The notes under the pieces were generated by a model. The model saw nothing but the letters and a program-made list of their open reading frames with translations. It ran no database searches and was not told the DNA's origin. Source: an uncultured Hyphomicrobium sp. (lineage in GTDB: Bacteria > Pseudomonadota > Alphaproteobacteria > Rhizobiales > Hyphomicrobiaceae). From it: a DNA stretch of 64,000 nt. The DNA is taken from contig CAKTFJ010000002.1 in NCBI GenBank assembly GCA_934555825.1, forward strand, positions 372,001 to 436,000. The letters are read 5' to 3'. Shown here in pieces: positions 1-8,603 of the stretch. Numbering within the stretch: the stretch's first letter is position 1; the number at the start of each line of letters is the position of its first letter. The translations under genes were made by a program, and so were the position numbers.

Positions 1-1471
1 TGGACTGGAGGCCGATGTTTCATTTCCGCATCTTGAGGGGACGGGAACGTGCTCGGCGCTCTCCGGGTCGTTTATCAACGCGAATTGCAAAACAGATATC
101 GACGCGTTCGGGACGCTGACTGCGCGCCTCGGTCTCGTGCTCGGAGCAAGCGGCCGCACCGTTGTTTACGGAAAGGCGGGTGCAGCTTGGTATGCGGGTG
201 AGCTCCACCAGGCGACCAACGATTGGGATGAGGGTGCGGACGGAAATCCGTTTACCGTTGGAAACGATGATATTTCGCGCTGGGGTTGGACGCTCGGTCT
301 CGGCGCGGACTATGCGCTGAGCCGCAAATGGTTCTTAAGCGCGGAATATGGCTACACGAACTTCGGCAATCGTTCCGTTGCGCTGTTGCCGAGCGCTGTG
401 CTCGACAACGCGGGCACCGTCGTTGAAACGGTTCCTGGCCGAACGGGGCAAATCTCGCGCGATTTGCATACGTTCAAGTTGGGGCTCAACTATCGCTTCG
501 GTTCGCCTTCCAGTGACGAGCCTGCACCTGCATCGCAGTTTGAAGATCTCGCGCCGGCGAGACATGGCTTCGGATTGGAGCTCGGAGCGCGGTATTGGTA
601 CAGTTGGGGGCGGCACAAATACGATCTTGGGCACGAGAGACATGGGCCTGCGTCGCGCCATTCGCTCGTATCGCGCCTTACGTACGACGATGTGACCGCC
701 AGCACAGGCGAGCTAACGGCGCGGCTGACGACACCATGGAACGTGTTCGCGGCAGGCTTCATCGGAGGCGGCTCAGTCACGGGCGGCCACATGAACGATG
801 AGGATTTCAACATCCCCGGCGATACCGTTACGACCATTCCCTATACGAACACGCTCAGTCCCAAGCTCTCTGGCGATATTCCGGCGTATGGCACGATCGA
901 CGTCGGCTACGACTGGTGGCGTGCGGCAGGGCATCGGCTCGGAACGTATGTTGGCTACAACTATTATCGCGAAGAGATGGGAGCCCTAGGCGTCATACAA
1001 ACGGCCAATCAGTTCGGACCGGTCGGCGCGCATGTCGGCGGCGGGCTTCCTCCTGTCGGTCATCCCATCATTGCACAGGAAGCCACGTGGCATTCTCTTC
1101 GCCTCGGCGCTACGGGTGCGTTCGATCTCACGCCGCGCATAACGTTCAGTGCAGACGTCGCGTTTCTTCCGTATGTTTCTGTGAATGCGGAAGACCGGCA
1201 TTACTTCGGCAACACGCCCGAGATCGCGAGTATCAATCCGCTGCGCGGACACGGGTACGGGACGCAACTGGAGGCGATGCTGAGCTACGCCCTAACGGAT
1301 CGGCTGAATGTGGGCGTCGGCGCGCGCTATTGGTCCATGTGGACGACAGACGGAGACATGCAGCGAACGTATGATGCGTCCGGACCTGTGACGCCTACAA
1401 AGCAAAACTTGAAAATCGAGACGGAGCGCGTGGGTGTTTTCGGGCAGGTCTCATATCGGTTCGGAGATTGA
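1..1471 (+). CDS. Outer-membrane beta-barrel protein, double-barrel, 5'-truncated by window edge
   Basis: The reading frame is open from base 2, so the start lies upstream and about 489 residues are visible. The first part resembles alphaproteobacterial Omp25/RopB-like barrels: a TLTARLG strand, then GKAGAAWY, and a closing strand LGLNYRFG near visible residue 163. A Pro/Ala/Ser-rich linker follows. A second run of alternating aromatic strands starts at LELGARYWYSW and ends with the terminal strand VGVFGQVSYRFGD, typical of an outer-membrane C-terminus. Two successive barrel-closing strands suggest two fused barrel domains. Its function is unknown, with structural or pore roles most likely. 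It converges on the ABC ATPase gene with 8 bases between the stop codons. The membrane assignment is solid and the double-barrel reading is inference. Confidence 0.75.
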   Translation, partial: GLEADVSFPHLEGTGTCSALSGSFINANCKTDIDAFGTLTARLGLVLGASGRTVVYGKAGAAWYAGELHQATNDWDEGADGNPFTVGNDDISRWGWTLGLGADYALSRKWFLSAEYGYTNFGNRSVALLPSAVLDNAGTVVETVPGRTGQISRDLHTFKLGLNYRFGSPSSDEPAPASQFEDLAPARHGFGLELGARYWYSWGRHKYDLGHERHGPASRHSLVSRLTYDDVTASTGELTARLTTPWNVFAAGFIGGGSVTGGHMNDEDFNIPGDTVTTIPYTNTLSPKLSGDIPAYGTIDVGYDWWRAAGHRLGTYVGYNYYREEMGALGVIQTANQFGPVGAHVGGGLPPVGHPIIAQEATWHSLRLGATGAFDLTPRITFSADVAFLPYVSVNAEDRHYFGNTPEIASINPLRGHGYGTQLEAMLSYALTDRLNVGVGARYWSMWTTDGDMQRTYDASGPVTPTKQNLKIETERVGVFGQVSYRFGD

Positions 1472-1479
1472 TCCGGCTT

Positions 1480-2253
1480 TTATTGATCGCTTCTGCCATT
1501 CTTGATCGGCCAGCCCGCGCTGATGAAGCGTAAGTCGTCCTGCTGAGAGCGGGCGAAGCGGACGCCGAACATGTCGTCGAGAAGTGAGGGCTCGAAGAGG
1601 CTGTCGGCTGTGCCGTCCGCCACGATCCGTCCGCCATTCATCATCACGATGCGGTCAAAATACCGGAATGCGAGATCGATGTCGTGCATGACGACAACGC
1701 AGACGCCGGTTTGTCCGTGGTTCGCGATGCGGGCGATCAAGTCGAGACGGCAGCGCGGATCGAGGCTCGCCGAGGGTTCGTCGGCTAGCAGGATGGGTGG
1801 GTCGGTCGCGACGACCATCGCGAGCAGAACGCGGCTGCGTTCGCCACCGGAGAGCGTGGACCACCAGCGGTCGCGAAAGGGTTCGAGATCGTGCTCTGAA
1901 AGGCTGCGCTCTAAGGCAGATTGGACGTTCGGGAGGCGGACGCGTTCGAGCGCGATGCGCATGAGGTCACGTACGCGGATATCCCAGTGCGGATTAAAGT
2001 GCTGCGGCACGTATCCAACCACTTGGGCGCGATGTGCCGCCGGTATATCGGACAGATGTTTCCCGTCGAGTGTCACAGTGCCTTCTGTGGGCGTCTCAAG
2101 GCCGGCAAGCATTTTGAGCAACGTCGATTTGCCGGCGCCGTTCGGGCCGATGATTGCGATCGATCCGCTCTTGCCGGTCGCGAAGCTTATGCCGTCGAGG
2201 AGACGGCGATCCGTGCGGACGACGGTTATGCCTTCGGCGACGAGGCTCACCAT
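1480..2253 (-). CDS. Cobalamin-type ABC importer ATP-binding protein (BtuD-like)
   Basis: This 257-residue cytoplasmic ATPase energises the adjacent BtuC-like permease. Walker A is GPNGAGKS at residues 36-43, the signature is LSGGERSR near 137, Walker B is ILLADEP near 160, and the switch histidine lies in VVMHDID. The set is that of the FecE/BtuD/HmuV family. The start ATG overlaps the permease stop (ATGGTGA), which fixes the start; the frame stays open further upstream, but that part is Arg/Pro-rich and lies inside the permease gene. It is the last gene of the minus-strand operon that begins behind the riboswitch at 7392-7583. Substrate assignment to corrinoids rests on that riboswitch, because family members also move haem and ferric siderophores. 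Confidence 0.87.
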   Translation of the reverse strand: MVSLVAEGITVVRTDRRLLDGISFATGKSGSIAIIGPNGAGKSTLLKMLAGLETPTEGTVTLDGKHLSDIPAAHRAQVVGYVPQHFNPHWDIRVRDLMRIALERVRLPNVQSALERSLSEHDLEPFRDRWWSTLSGGERSRVLLAMVVATDPPILLADEPSASLDPRCRLDLIARIANHGQTGVCVVVMHDIDLAFRYFDRIVMMNGGRIVADGTADSLFEPSLLDDMFGVRFARSQQDDLRFISAGWPIKNGRSDQ

Positions 2254-3230
2254 TTTTTTCTGCTCCTTGCCAGGAGGAAGAGAAAGAAGGGGCCGCCTGC
2301 AAATGCCGTGACCAGCCCGAGCGGGATCTCCGCTGGCGGAAGGGTGGAGCGTGCGATGGCGTCGGCCAAGGCGACGATGCCGGCGCCAATCGCTGCGGAT
2401 GCCGGGATCACGGATCGGTGGAGTGGGCCCAATCTCCAACGCGCGATGTGAGGCGCTGCGAGGCCGACGAAGCCGACCAATCCACCTACGGTGACGGAGG
2501 CGGCGACCGTTGCCGATCCCACGAGCACCGCGAAGGCGACGAAGCGGCTGACATCCATTCCGAAGGCGGTGGCCATCGTTTCTCCGAGGCCGAGCTTGTC
2601 GAGGCCGGAGGCGAGGGCGAGGCAGGCAAAGAGCGCGACGCCGGTGACGAGGGCAAGGCCGCCGACGCCCATCCATGTCGGCGTCTGCATGCCGCCCAGC
2701 ACCCAGCTCAACACAACCTGGAGACTCACGGTTTCATCGGAAAGCGCGAGCATGAGGAAGGAGCGGAGCGCGCCGAGAACAGCCGACACAGCAACGCCGG
2801 AGAGCAGCAGCGTCGGGACGTCGAGGGCGCCTGCGGCGCGCGAAACGCCGATGACGAGCAGCGTTGCGCCCCATGCGCCGATGAAGGCCAGGATCGGCAG
2901 TGAGAAGGCCTGAGACACGGCGAGGGGCACAAGCAATGCGATGGTGGCGCCGAGTGCGGCGCCGCCGGCGGAGCCCAGAAGGTAGGGTTCGGCGAGAGGA
3001 TTGCGGAACACGCCCTGAAAGACCGCGCCACCAAGGCCGAGCAACGCGCCGACGAGCGCCGCCGCAATGACGCGCGGAAGGCGCCATTCGAACAGCAGTG
3101 CGCTTTCCATCGAAGTGTCGCCGAAGACTGCACGCAGTACGGATGCTGGCGTTACCCAGGTGTGGCCTGCGCAAGTCCCGATGGCAATTGCGGCCAGGAC
3201 GAAGGCGAGGAGGGTCAGCCAATAGCGCAT
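2247..3230 (-). CDS. FecCD/BtuC-family ABC permease
   Basis: This is a 327-residue inner-membrane permease with about 10 hydrophobic segments. It starts at MRYWLTLLAF and carries the family landmarks EWRLPRVIAAALVGALLG, GAVFQGVFRNPLAEPYLLG and VGLAAPHIAR. Its length is normal for FecCD/BtuC. It overlaps the downstream ATPase by 7 bases and lies 3 bases after the binding-protein stop, so the three genes form one translationally linked unit. With its partners it would carry a corrinoid delivered by the periplasmic binding protein into the cytoplasm. The substrate is inferred from the cobalamin riboswitch at the operon head. Confidence 0.88.
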   Translation of the reverse strand: MRYWLTLLAFVLAAIAIGTCAGHTWVTPASVLRAVFGDTSMESALLFEWRLPRVIAAALVGALLGLGGAVFQGVFRNPLAEPYLLGSAGGAALGATIALLVPLAVSQAFSLPILAFIGAWGATLLVIGVSRAAGALDVPTLLLSGVAVSAVLGALRSFLMLALSDETVSLQVVLSWVLGGMQTPTWMGVGGLALVTGVALFACLALASGLDKLGLGETMATAFGMDVSRFVAFAVLVGSATVAASVTVGGLVGFVGLAAPHIARWRLGPLHRSVIPASAAIGAGIVALADAIARSTLPPAEIPLGLVTAFAGGPFFLFLLARSRKKW

Positions 3231-3233
3231 CGC

Positions 3234-4130
3234 TTAAGAACCTTCAGGCTGACGCAAGCGCTCGGCGAGACGCTCGATGCCGTCGACGGTGCGGGGACCG
3301 GGAATGAGCCATTCGCCGCGCGGGACGATCCAGGTGCGGCCAGCGCGTACTGCTGGAAGGTCGCGCCAGCCGGGGCGGGTCAAGAGGTCGTCGAAATCCT
3401 CCTGCCGGCCTGCGAATAGCACAACATCCGGTGCGGACGCCAGAATGGCTTCCGGCGACACTTGGGCCAGCGTCCGTAACGTGAGCAAGGCGAAGTCCGC
3501 TCCCGCAATGCGCATCGCATCGCCTGTGTATGTGTTGGGACGCGCGACAAGCATGAGACCGTTGCCGAGCCGCCCTGTGATCATCACAACGCGCGGGCGC
3601 GTGCGGCCGGCATTCTTTTTCTCGACGGCGGCGATGCGGGCTTCCATCGCTTGTGCGACGGCCTCGCCGTTTTCGGATTGGCTTGTGGCTTTGCCGATCA
3701 GGCGCACGTTGCCAATGACCTCGGCCATGGTGCGTGACGTGAGGACGATGACCGGGATGCCGATGCGCCGCATGGGCTCGACGAGCTGGTTGGCGGCTTG
3801 GCGGGCTGGGGTGACGATGACGAGGTCTGGCCGCTGGGCAACGACGGTGTCGACCGAGAAGCCGAGACGCCCGCCGACGTGAGGCTTGGCGACGATCTCG
3901 GGTGGATAGCGCGTCATTGCGTCGATGCCGACGATGCGGTCGGAGAGGCCGAGGGCAGCGACCAACTCGGTGTTCGACGAGAAGACGGTGACGATGCGCT
4001 TGGGCGGAGCTGGGACCACGACCTCGCGGCCGAGAGCGTCGACGATCGAGACGGGCTCGGCGGAGGCCCCGCCGAAAGTGAGCGTCGCCGCGGCGAGTGC
4101 CGCGGCGACGACGCGCGTTACCAGCGCCAT
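3234..4130 (-). CDS. Periplasmic corrinoid-binding protein (BtuF-like)
   Basis: This 298-residue cluster A-III binding protein starts at MALVTRVVAA and has a Sec signal ending near GGASA, followed by EPVSIVDALGREVVVP and PPKRIVTVFSSNTELVAALG, the classic TroA/BtuF beginning. Later segments RPDLVIVTPARQAA and ASAPDVVLFAGR mark the two lobes. An upstream in-frame ATG at 4208 would add an Arg-rich stretch that lies inside the receptor gene, so the internal start is preferred. The ATG overlaps the end of the receptor gene by 13 bases. It would capture the ligand released by the receptor and hand it to the FecCD permease. Corrinoid specificity is inferred from the riboswitch. Confidence 0.83.
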   Translation of the reverse strand: MALVTRVVAAALAAATLTFGGASAEPVSIVDALGREVVVPAPPKRIVTVFSSNTELVAALGLSDRIVGIDAMTRYPPEIVAKPHVGGRLGFSVDTVVAQRPDLVIVTPARQAANQLVEPMRRIGIPVIVLTSRTMAEVIGNVRLIGKATSQSENGEAVAQAMEARIAAVEKKNAGRTRPRVVMITGRLGNGLMLVARPNTYTGDAMRIAGADFALLTLRTLAQVSPEAILASAPDVVLFAGRQEDFDDLLTRPGWRDLPAVRAGRTWIVPRGEWLIPGPRTVDGIERLAERLRQPEGS

Positions 4131-6388
4131 TGCAGGCCGGCGATATATTCGCGCCCCGGCATGGATGTGCCGCAGCCGCCGTTCTGGCGTGCGGGCAAGG
4201 CGATGCACGGTTGAGTGTCGAGGGCGATGAAGATGGGATGCTCGTTGACATCGAACAGGTTGTTAATGCCTGCGAAAAGCTTGAGTCCCTCGGTCAGCTC
4301 GATGTCGCCGCGAATGTTCCAAACCCAGAACGGCCCTTTGCGATGGACGAAGTTTCTGTCCGGCTCTGCGCTGGGGATCAGCCACTCTTCCGTATCGTAC
4401 CACATCGGCCCGCGCAGCAAACCGACGGCCTGCAGCGACCAGTCCCGCACACCGGGGCCACTCTGACCGAACCGTGTTCCAATCGACAGCTCGTACTCGT
4501 ACATGCGCTGGACCTTGTCGGTGTTGGCTGTCGCTGGTGCACCTTTGTCGATCATATGGAAGTTGTAATACCCGTTCGAGAACAGGTTCCACCGCCAGTC
4601 GGTCTGCGCGGCTCCGATCGCACGCATGAGGTTCGCGTCAAAACCGACCTCGATGCCCCGAACCTCGATGTCGGAGGGGTTGTTGATGTAATCGGATGTG
4701 TCAGGTACCGCCCCCGGCCGTGCACGTGTGATGATCCGATCCGATATCACGTTTTGGAACAGTGCGAGATCGATCGTGCCGAGCCATCCTGAGATGTTCG
4801 CGCCGACCTCGATCTGCTCGTTCGTCTCCGGATCGAGGTTCGGGTTTCCGAACGCGAGCGACCCGTTGAGGTTGGTGACTTGCGCGGCGAGCTCGGTCGC
4901 CGTCGGGGCCCTGAAGCCGGTCGACGTTCCGGCCCGCAGCACGATTCCCTCGCCGATGGCCAGGGTTCCGCCGAACGAGTAGGTCAGCGCATCATAGTCC
5001 TGCGATGTGTTGACCTGGTTCGGATAGTGCGGGGTGTAGTCGAAGCTCGTCGTGCCTTTCGTATACCGCATGCCGCCCCGTAGACCGAGGACGTCGTTGA
5101 AAAAGGTCTGTGAATCTTCGAAGTAGAAGCCCTGAACCCGGTCCGTCTGGTTGTTATCCTGGGGCGGAGCTTGCACCATTGGAGCGCCGCCGAGCCCCAA
5201 ACGGAACCGGTCGGAGCGCAGCGTGCTTTCCTCCCAGTCCCAGCCCACGAGCAATTCGTGGCCTTCCCAAGGACGTACGCGCGGCTGCACCCGGACGCCG
5301 ACGATATCAAGCTCGCGCCGGTTGTGGTCTACAGACGTATTGGCGGGGGGGGCTGGCGAGGCCCATTTGAAGTTGTCTACGTCCTCGACGATATAGCCGT
5401 GCAGGAACCAGTTGAAGACGCCATCGGCCGTGCGTCCGTAGTAGGCGGCGTCTGCCGACTTGTTGGAGCGGTCGTCCTTGCTGATGGTGTTGGCGCCCGA
5501 GCCGCGGAAGCCGACGTCGTAGATGCCGTCGGTGCGGATGTTGAATTCGAGACGGTGGTTTGGATTGATCTGGTAGCCCAACGAGCCGGTCGCGCCGCGG
5601 CGTTCCCAGTCGGTGTTCTCCATGCGCGTTCCGCCTTTGCCGCTGTGATAGTCGTCGCGCGCGCCGCCTGAGACGCCGGCGTAGTAGTCGACGCTTCCGG
5701 ATGTGCCGCCGTGCTGGACTTTGCCCTCGTGTAGATCCCAGGAACCGACGCGTCCCTCGACCAGCGTGCCCGGCGCGGAGCGGCCGGTTTTCATGATGAT
5801 GTTGATGACGCCGCCGAGGTTCTGGCTGCCGTAGATGACCGATGCCGGCCCGCGCACGACCTCGATGCGGTCCACGTCGGCAAGCGAGAGCTTCGAGAGG
5901 TTCGCGGTGCCGGCGCGACGCCCATTGACGAGCACGAGCACCTGGCTGCGGAAATCCTTGCCTTGGCCGTCCGTCGCGGCACCGCGGATGTTGATGGAGG
6001 TCTGGCCCGGCGTCCATTCGCTGAAGAAGCCGACGGCGTTCTCCCGCAGAAGCTCGGTGACGGATTGCGAGGTCGAGCGCTCGATGGTGCCGCGGTCGAT
6101 GACCTGCACCGTGCCGGCAACCTTGCCGCGCGCTTCCGGACGGCCGCCCGGCGTCACGACGAGTTCGTCCGATGCGACGGCGGATGCGGACGGGCCGCTC
6201 TGACGCTGCGGGTTGCGTGCCTGTCCGGCTTTGCGGGCTGGGGCGCCGCCCTGCTCGACATCGATTCCGGGCAGGACGACGGTGCTCTCGGACTCGTCGA
6301 GGGCAAGCTCCTGCGCAGAAAGACTTTGCGGGAGTGCAGCAACGGAAACCGAGAGCGCCAGAAGTGCGCTCATTCGAAAGAGTGTCAT
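4118..6388 (-). CDS. TonB-dependent receptor, BtuB-like (first set)
   Basis: This is a 756-residue outer-membrane receptor. The signal peptide MTLFRMSALLALSVSVAALP... ends at SLSA. The plug follows with VVTPGGRPEARGKVAGTVQV, SQSVTELLREN, INIRGAATDGQGKDFRSQVLVLVNGRR and the conserved IEVVRGPASVIYGSQNLGGV. A large beta barrel ends in YIAGLQWRW, with the C-terminal aromatic expected for Omp85-dependent assembly. A GGAGGG ribosome site lies about 10 bases before the ATG. The start overlaps the methyltransferase stop by 4 bases (ATGA), and its end overlaps the binding-protein gene. The operon lies behind a cobalamin riboswitch, so cobalamin or another corrinoid is the expected ligand, though receptors of this type also serve haem and siderophores. 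Confidence 0.86.
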   Translation of the reverse strand: MTLFRMSALLALSVSVAALPQSLSAQELALDESESTVVLPGIDVEQGGAPARKAGQARNPQRQSGPSASAVASDELVVTPGGRPEARGKVAGTVQVIDRGTIERSTSQSVTELLRENAVGFFSEWTPGQTSINIRGAATDGQGKDFRSQVLVLVNGRRAGTANLSKLSLADVDRIEVVRGPASVIYGSQNLGGVINIIMKTGRSAPGTLVEGRVGSWDLHEGKVQHGGTSGSVDYYAGVSGGARDDYHSGKGGTRMENTDWERRGATGSLGYQINPNHRLEFNIRTDGIYDVGFRGSGANTISKDDRSNKSADAAYYGRTADGVFNWFLHGYIVEDVDNFKWASPAPPANTSVDHNRRELDIVGVRVQPRVRPWEGHELLVGWDWEESTLRSDRFRLGLGGAPMVQAPPQDNNQTDRVQGFYFEDSQTFFNDVLGLRGGMRYTKGTTSFDYTPHYPNQVNTSQDYDALTYSFGGTLAIGEGIVLRAGTSTGFRAPTATELAAQVTNLNGSLAFGNPNLDPETNEQIEVGANISGWLGTIDLALFQNVISDRIITRARPGAVPDTSDYINNPSDIEVRGIEVGFDANLMRAIGAAQTDWRWNLFSNGYYNFHMIDKGAPATANTDKVQRMYEYELSIGTRFGQSGPGVRDWSLQAVGLLRGPMWYDTEEWLIPSAEPDRNFVHRKGPFWVWNIRGDIELTEGLKLFAGINNLFDVNEHPIFIALDTQPCIALPARQNGGCGTSMPGREYIAGLQWRW

Positions 6389-7224
6389 TTTTTTATATCC
6401 CTCCAAACGAGAACAGCAGATTTTCTGGGAACGTCGAGGCGGAAGCCGCCTCTGACGGGTTGAGCACGCCGCATGAGATGCTCGACGAGGCTGGAGCGTC
6501 GTGTGTCGGTCGACGTCCAGTTCAATCGATCGGCGAGATAGGAGGCGAGGCCCGGCACGTCGGTCGCAATGAGGGAGAAGGTCCAGTCTGCGACGCCGAT
6601 CGATGCCGGGGCCTCTTGGCGAGCGAGTTGTGCGAGGACGATGTCGACGCCGGGCGTCTCGTCCTCTCCGTGCCATTCTGCGGGGAGACAACCCGCGAGA
6701 CAGAGACCGCGCGGTCCGTTCTGCGCAGGCACAACCCACACGATGTTGTGCGCCGCCCAGCGGCGGCATGTTTCGAGAAATCGCTTTGGAGCCGTCAACG
6801 GTGCGGCAATGTTTGCCGCGAGTACAGTGTCGTGTGCGGCAGGCGTGACGTCGGCGTCTTCCCAGCCGTGGGGCAGGATCAGCGATGGGTTGAGGTGCGC
6901 AAGACGTGAGCGCATCGACGTTGAAGGCTCGATGCACGTCCAACGGCGATCCCGCTCGCGCACCGTTGCGCCGAGTTGCCCGCCTCCGGCGCCAACATCA
7001 AGCAGATCGCCGATCGACAGTGCGGACAGGAGTGGGGAGATGCGCGAAACGTAATCGGACGAGCTGATGCCGGCTGCGTACAGCGCGAGCGGGTCGATCG
7101 CGTAAGGATCGTGCGTTTCGATGGGTTCGAACGCGGCGGCCGAAGACGGCCTAAGGCATCCATCGTGCCATAGGTCATCGAACCCGTATGTGCTTTGCGC
7201 ACGCACCGTTGCGCCCCCGAACAA
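6385..7224 (-). CDS. SAM-dependent class I methyltransferase, first gene of corrinoid uptake operon
   Basis: This 279-residue Rossmann methyltransferase has motif I at GDLLDVGAGGGQLG near residues 72-85, an acidic residue after strand 2 (CIEPS), and a post-motif segment HDTVLAANIAAPL. There is no signal peptide, so it should be cytoplasmic. It is the first gene after the cobalamin riboswitch and its stop overlaps the receptor start (ATGA), so it is co-translated with an outer-membrane receptor, which is an unusual pairing. The start drawn is TTG; GTG at 7206, preceded by GGGGGC, is an equally good alternative. Its substrate is unknown: corrinoid methylation or side-chain modification is possible, as is an unrelated small molecule. 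The family is certain, the role is not. Confidence 0.72.
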   Translation of the reverse strand: MFGGATVRAQSTYGFDDLWHDGCLRPSSAAAFEPIETHDPYAIDPLALYAAGISSSDYVSRISPLLSALSIGDLLDVGAGGGQLGATVRERDRRWTCIEPSTSMRSRLAHLNPSLILPHGWEDADVTPAAHDTVLAANIAAPLTAPKRFLETCRRWAAHNIVWVVPAQNGPRGLCLAGCLPAEWHGEDETPGVDIVLAQLARQEAPASIGVADWTFSLIATDVPGLASYLADRLNWTSTDTRRSSLVEHLMRRAQPVRGGFRLDVPRKSAVLVWRDIKK

Positions 7225-7391
7225 CCGTTCGGAACACCCAGGTCAGTCGCAAATAAAATGCGACGATCACACAATAAGCTGTGAAAAAAGCAATATTGCG
7301 CGAGCTGCCCCGAGTGCTCCCCCCAAGTCACATTCGGTCGCTGCTACGCTGCCGCATCAACTGCGCCTCCCGCACGGTTGAAGAGCGACCA

Positions 7392-7583
7392 TGCTCAGGC
7401 AGGTCTCCTGGCTTGCGGTTATAGCGCTGCTTCGCGCCTTCCCGGCGATCCCAAAGATCACCAGTGGCTTCGTGCGAAGCAGCTCACCGCCTACAGTTGC
7501 GGGGGCAGCTGCGGATTTGCAGACCATCGATCTGCTTACCGCATTCCCTACCTACGACGAACACGCGCCGTAGAACCTGAGCA
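7392..7583 (-). promoter_or_regulatory. Cobalamin riboswitch 1
   Basis: On the minus strand the B12 box GCCAGGAGACCTGCC occupies 7412-7398. Upstream are GGGAATGCGGT, the core CAGCTGCCCCCGCAACTGT and GCCGGGAAGGCG, in the order of the cobalamin (AdoCbl) riboswitch. The closing helix P1 is visible as TGCTCAGG (7583-7576) pairing with CCTGAGCA (7399-7392). It lies about 170 bases before the methyltransferase/receptor/BtuFCD operon, in the 5' leader, and should repress it when cobalamin is plentiful. The rest of 7225-7778 holds no gene that I can support; 7584-7778 must also carry the divergent cobA promoter. Confidence 0.95.
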
Positions 7584-7778
7584 GTGACAGGCAAGCCCAT
7601 CCCTCCGTTCCCTGTCAAGCGACCAGGATGCCTCACGGCCGAAATAGGCGTGCGTGGAGCAATCCGGCCACAACGGTGTCGTGCCCTCTTGTTGGCAACA
7701 ACTCCTTGACTCGCAAGGCTGCATTACGATTGATCGGCGTGAGAGCATCCGCTCCGCGACACCGATGCCGGTTGGAAA

Positions 7779-8576
7779 ATGGATCCCCTTGCAGATTGTG
7801 CTTTGGCGTTTCCCGAATTCGCACCGGGGGAAATCTGGCTCGTCGGTGCGGGGCCGGGCGATCCACGCCTGCTGACGCTACTCGCGGTGCATGCTTTGGC
7901 GCAGGCGGATGAGATTTTTTACGACGCGTTGCTCGATCCGCGTGTGCTTCGTCTCGCAAAGCCGGACGCGATCCTTACGCCCGCGGGCAAGCGGGGCGGT
8001 AAAGCTTCTCCGCATCAGGACGACATCAACGACGCTCTCATCGAAAGTGCGCGGCTGGGGCGGCGCATCGTGCGTCTCAAGGGCGGCGATCCGTTCGTTT
8101 TCGGCCGCGGAGCCGAGGAAATGCGCGCGCTGGTGCAGGCCGGGTTTTCGGTGAGGATCGTGCCGGGTCTTCCATCTGGGCTCGCGGGCCCTGCGCTCGC
8201 AGGCATCCCCGCAACCGTTCGCACGATCAACCATGCCGTTATCCTTGCGACAGGGCACCGCGAGGTCGACGGCGAGACCGCGGTGGAATGGGAGAAGCTT
8301 GCGCGGACTGGCCAACCCATCATTCTTTTCATGGCGATGGGGCACCTGGCCGAGATCGCGGCGGCGTTCTGGAGAGGCGGGTTGGCAGACGACACGCCGG
8401 TCGCCATCCTCGAAAACGCGACGACGGATCGGGAGCGTATTCTCGAAACGACACTCGGTGCGGCGGCCTCGGACGCGGCGGCGCAGGGATTTGCGGCGCC
8501 TGCTATCGTCGTCGTCGGGAAGATCGTGAGGATGCGGCAGGAACTGCGTGGTCTCTTGGCGACGTGGCATTCGTAG
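7779..8576 (+). CDS. cobA: Uroporphyrinogen-III C-methyltransferase
   Basis: This 265-residue SUMT makes precorrin-2 from uroporphyrinogen III by two SAM-dependent methylations, the committed step to corrins and sirohaem. Tetrapyrrole methylase motifs are clear: IWLVGAGPGDPRLLTL near residue 19, RLKGGDPFVFGRGAEE near residue 98, and a PGLPSGLAGPALAGIPATVR region followed by ILATGH. There is no CysG dehydrogenase domain, so it is the single-function CobA form. It is on plus, opposite to most cob genes, with cobF 27 bases downstream; the pair runs tail to tail into cobB. Confidence 0.93.
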   Translation: MDPLADCALAFPEFAPGEIWLVGAGPGDPRLLTLLAVHALAQADEIFYDALLDPRVLRLAKPDAILTPAGKRGGKASPHQDDINDALIESARLGRRIVRLKGGDPFVFGRGAEEMRALVQAGFSVRIVPGLPSGLAGPALAGIPATVRTINHAVILATGHREVDGETAVEWEKLARTGQPIILFMAMGHLAEIAAAFWRGGLADDTPVAILENATTDRERILETTLGAAASDAAAQGFAAPAIVVVGKIVRMRQELRGLLATWHS

Positions 8577-8603
8577 ACGCAATATGACGTGCGATGTGGT
8601 GAC

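Noticed and set aside
2254..2676. N-terminal extension of the BtuD-like ATPase (open frame)
   Set aside because: Arg/Pro-rich reading of the permease gene in another frame; the family start is at 2253 with an ATGGTGA overlap.
6389..6943. Long N-terminal extension of the first TonB receptor
   Set aside because: Arg-rich out-of-frame reading of the methyltransferase gene; the signal peptide and GGAGGG ribosome site fix the start at 6388.
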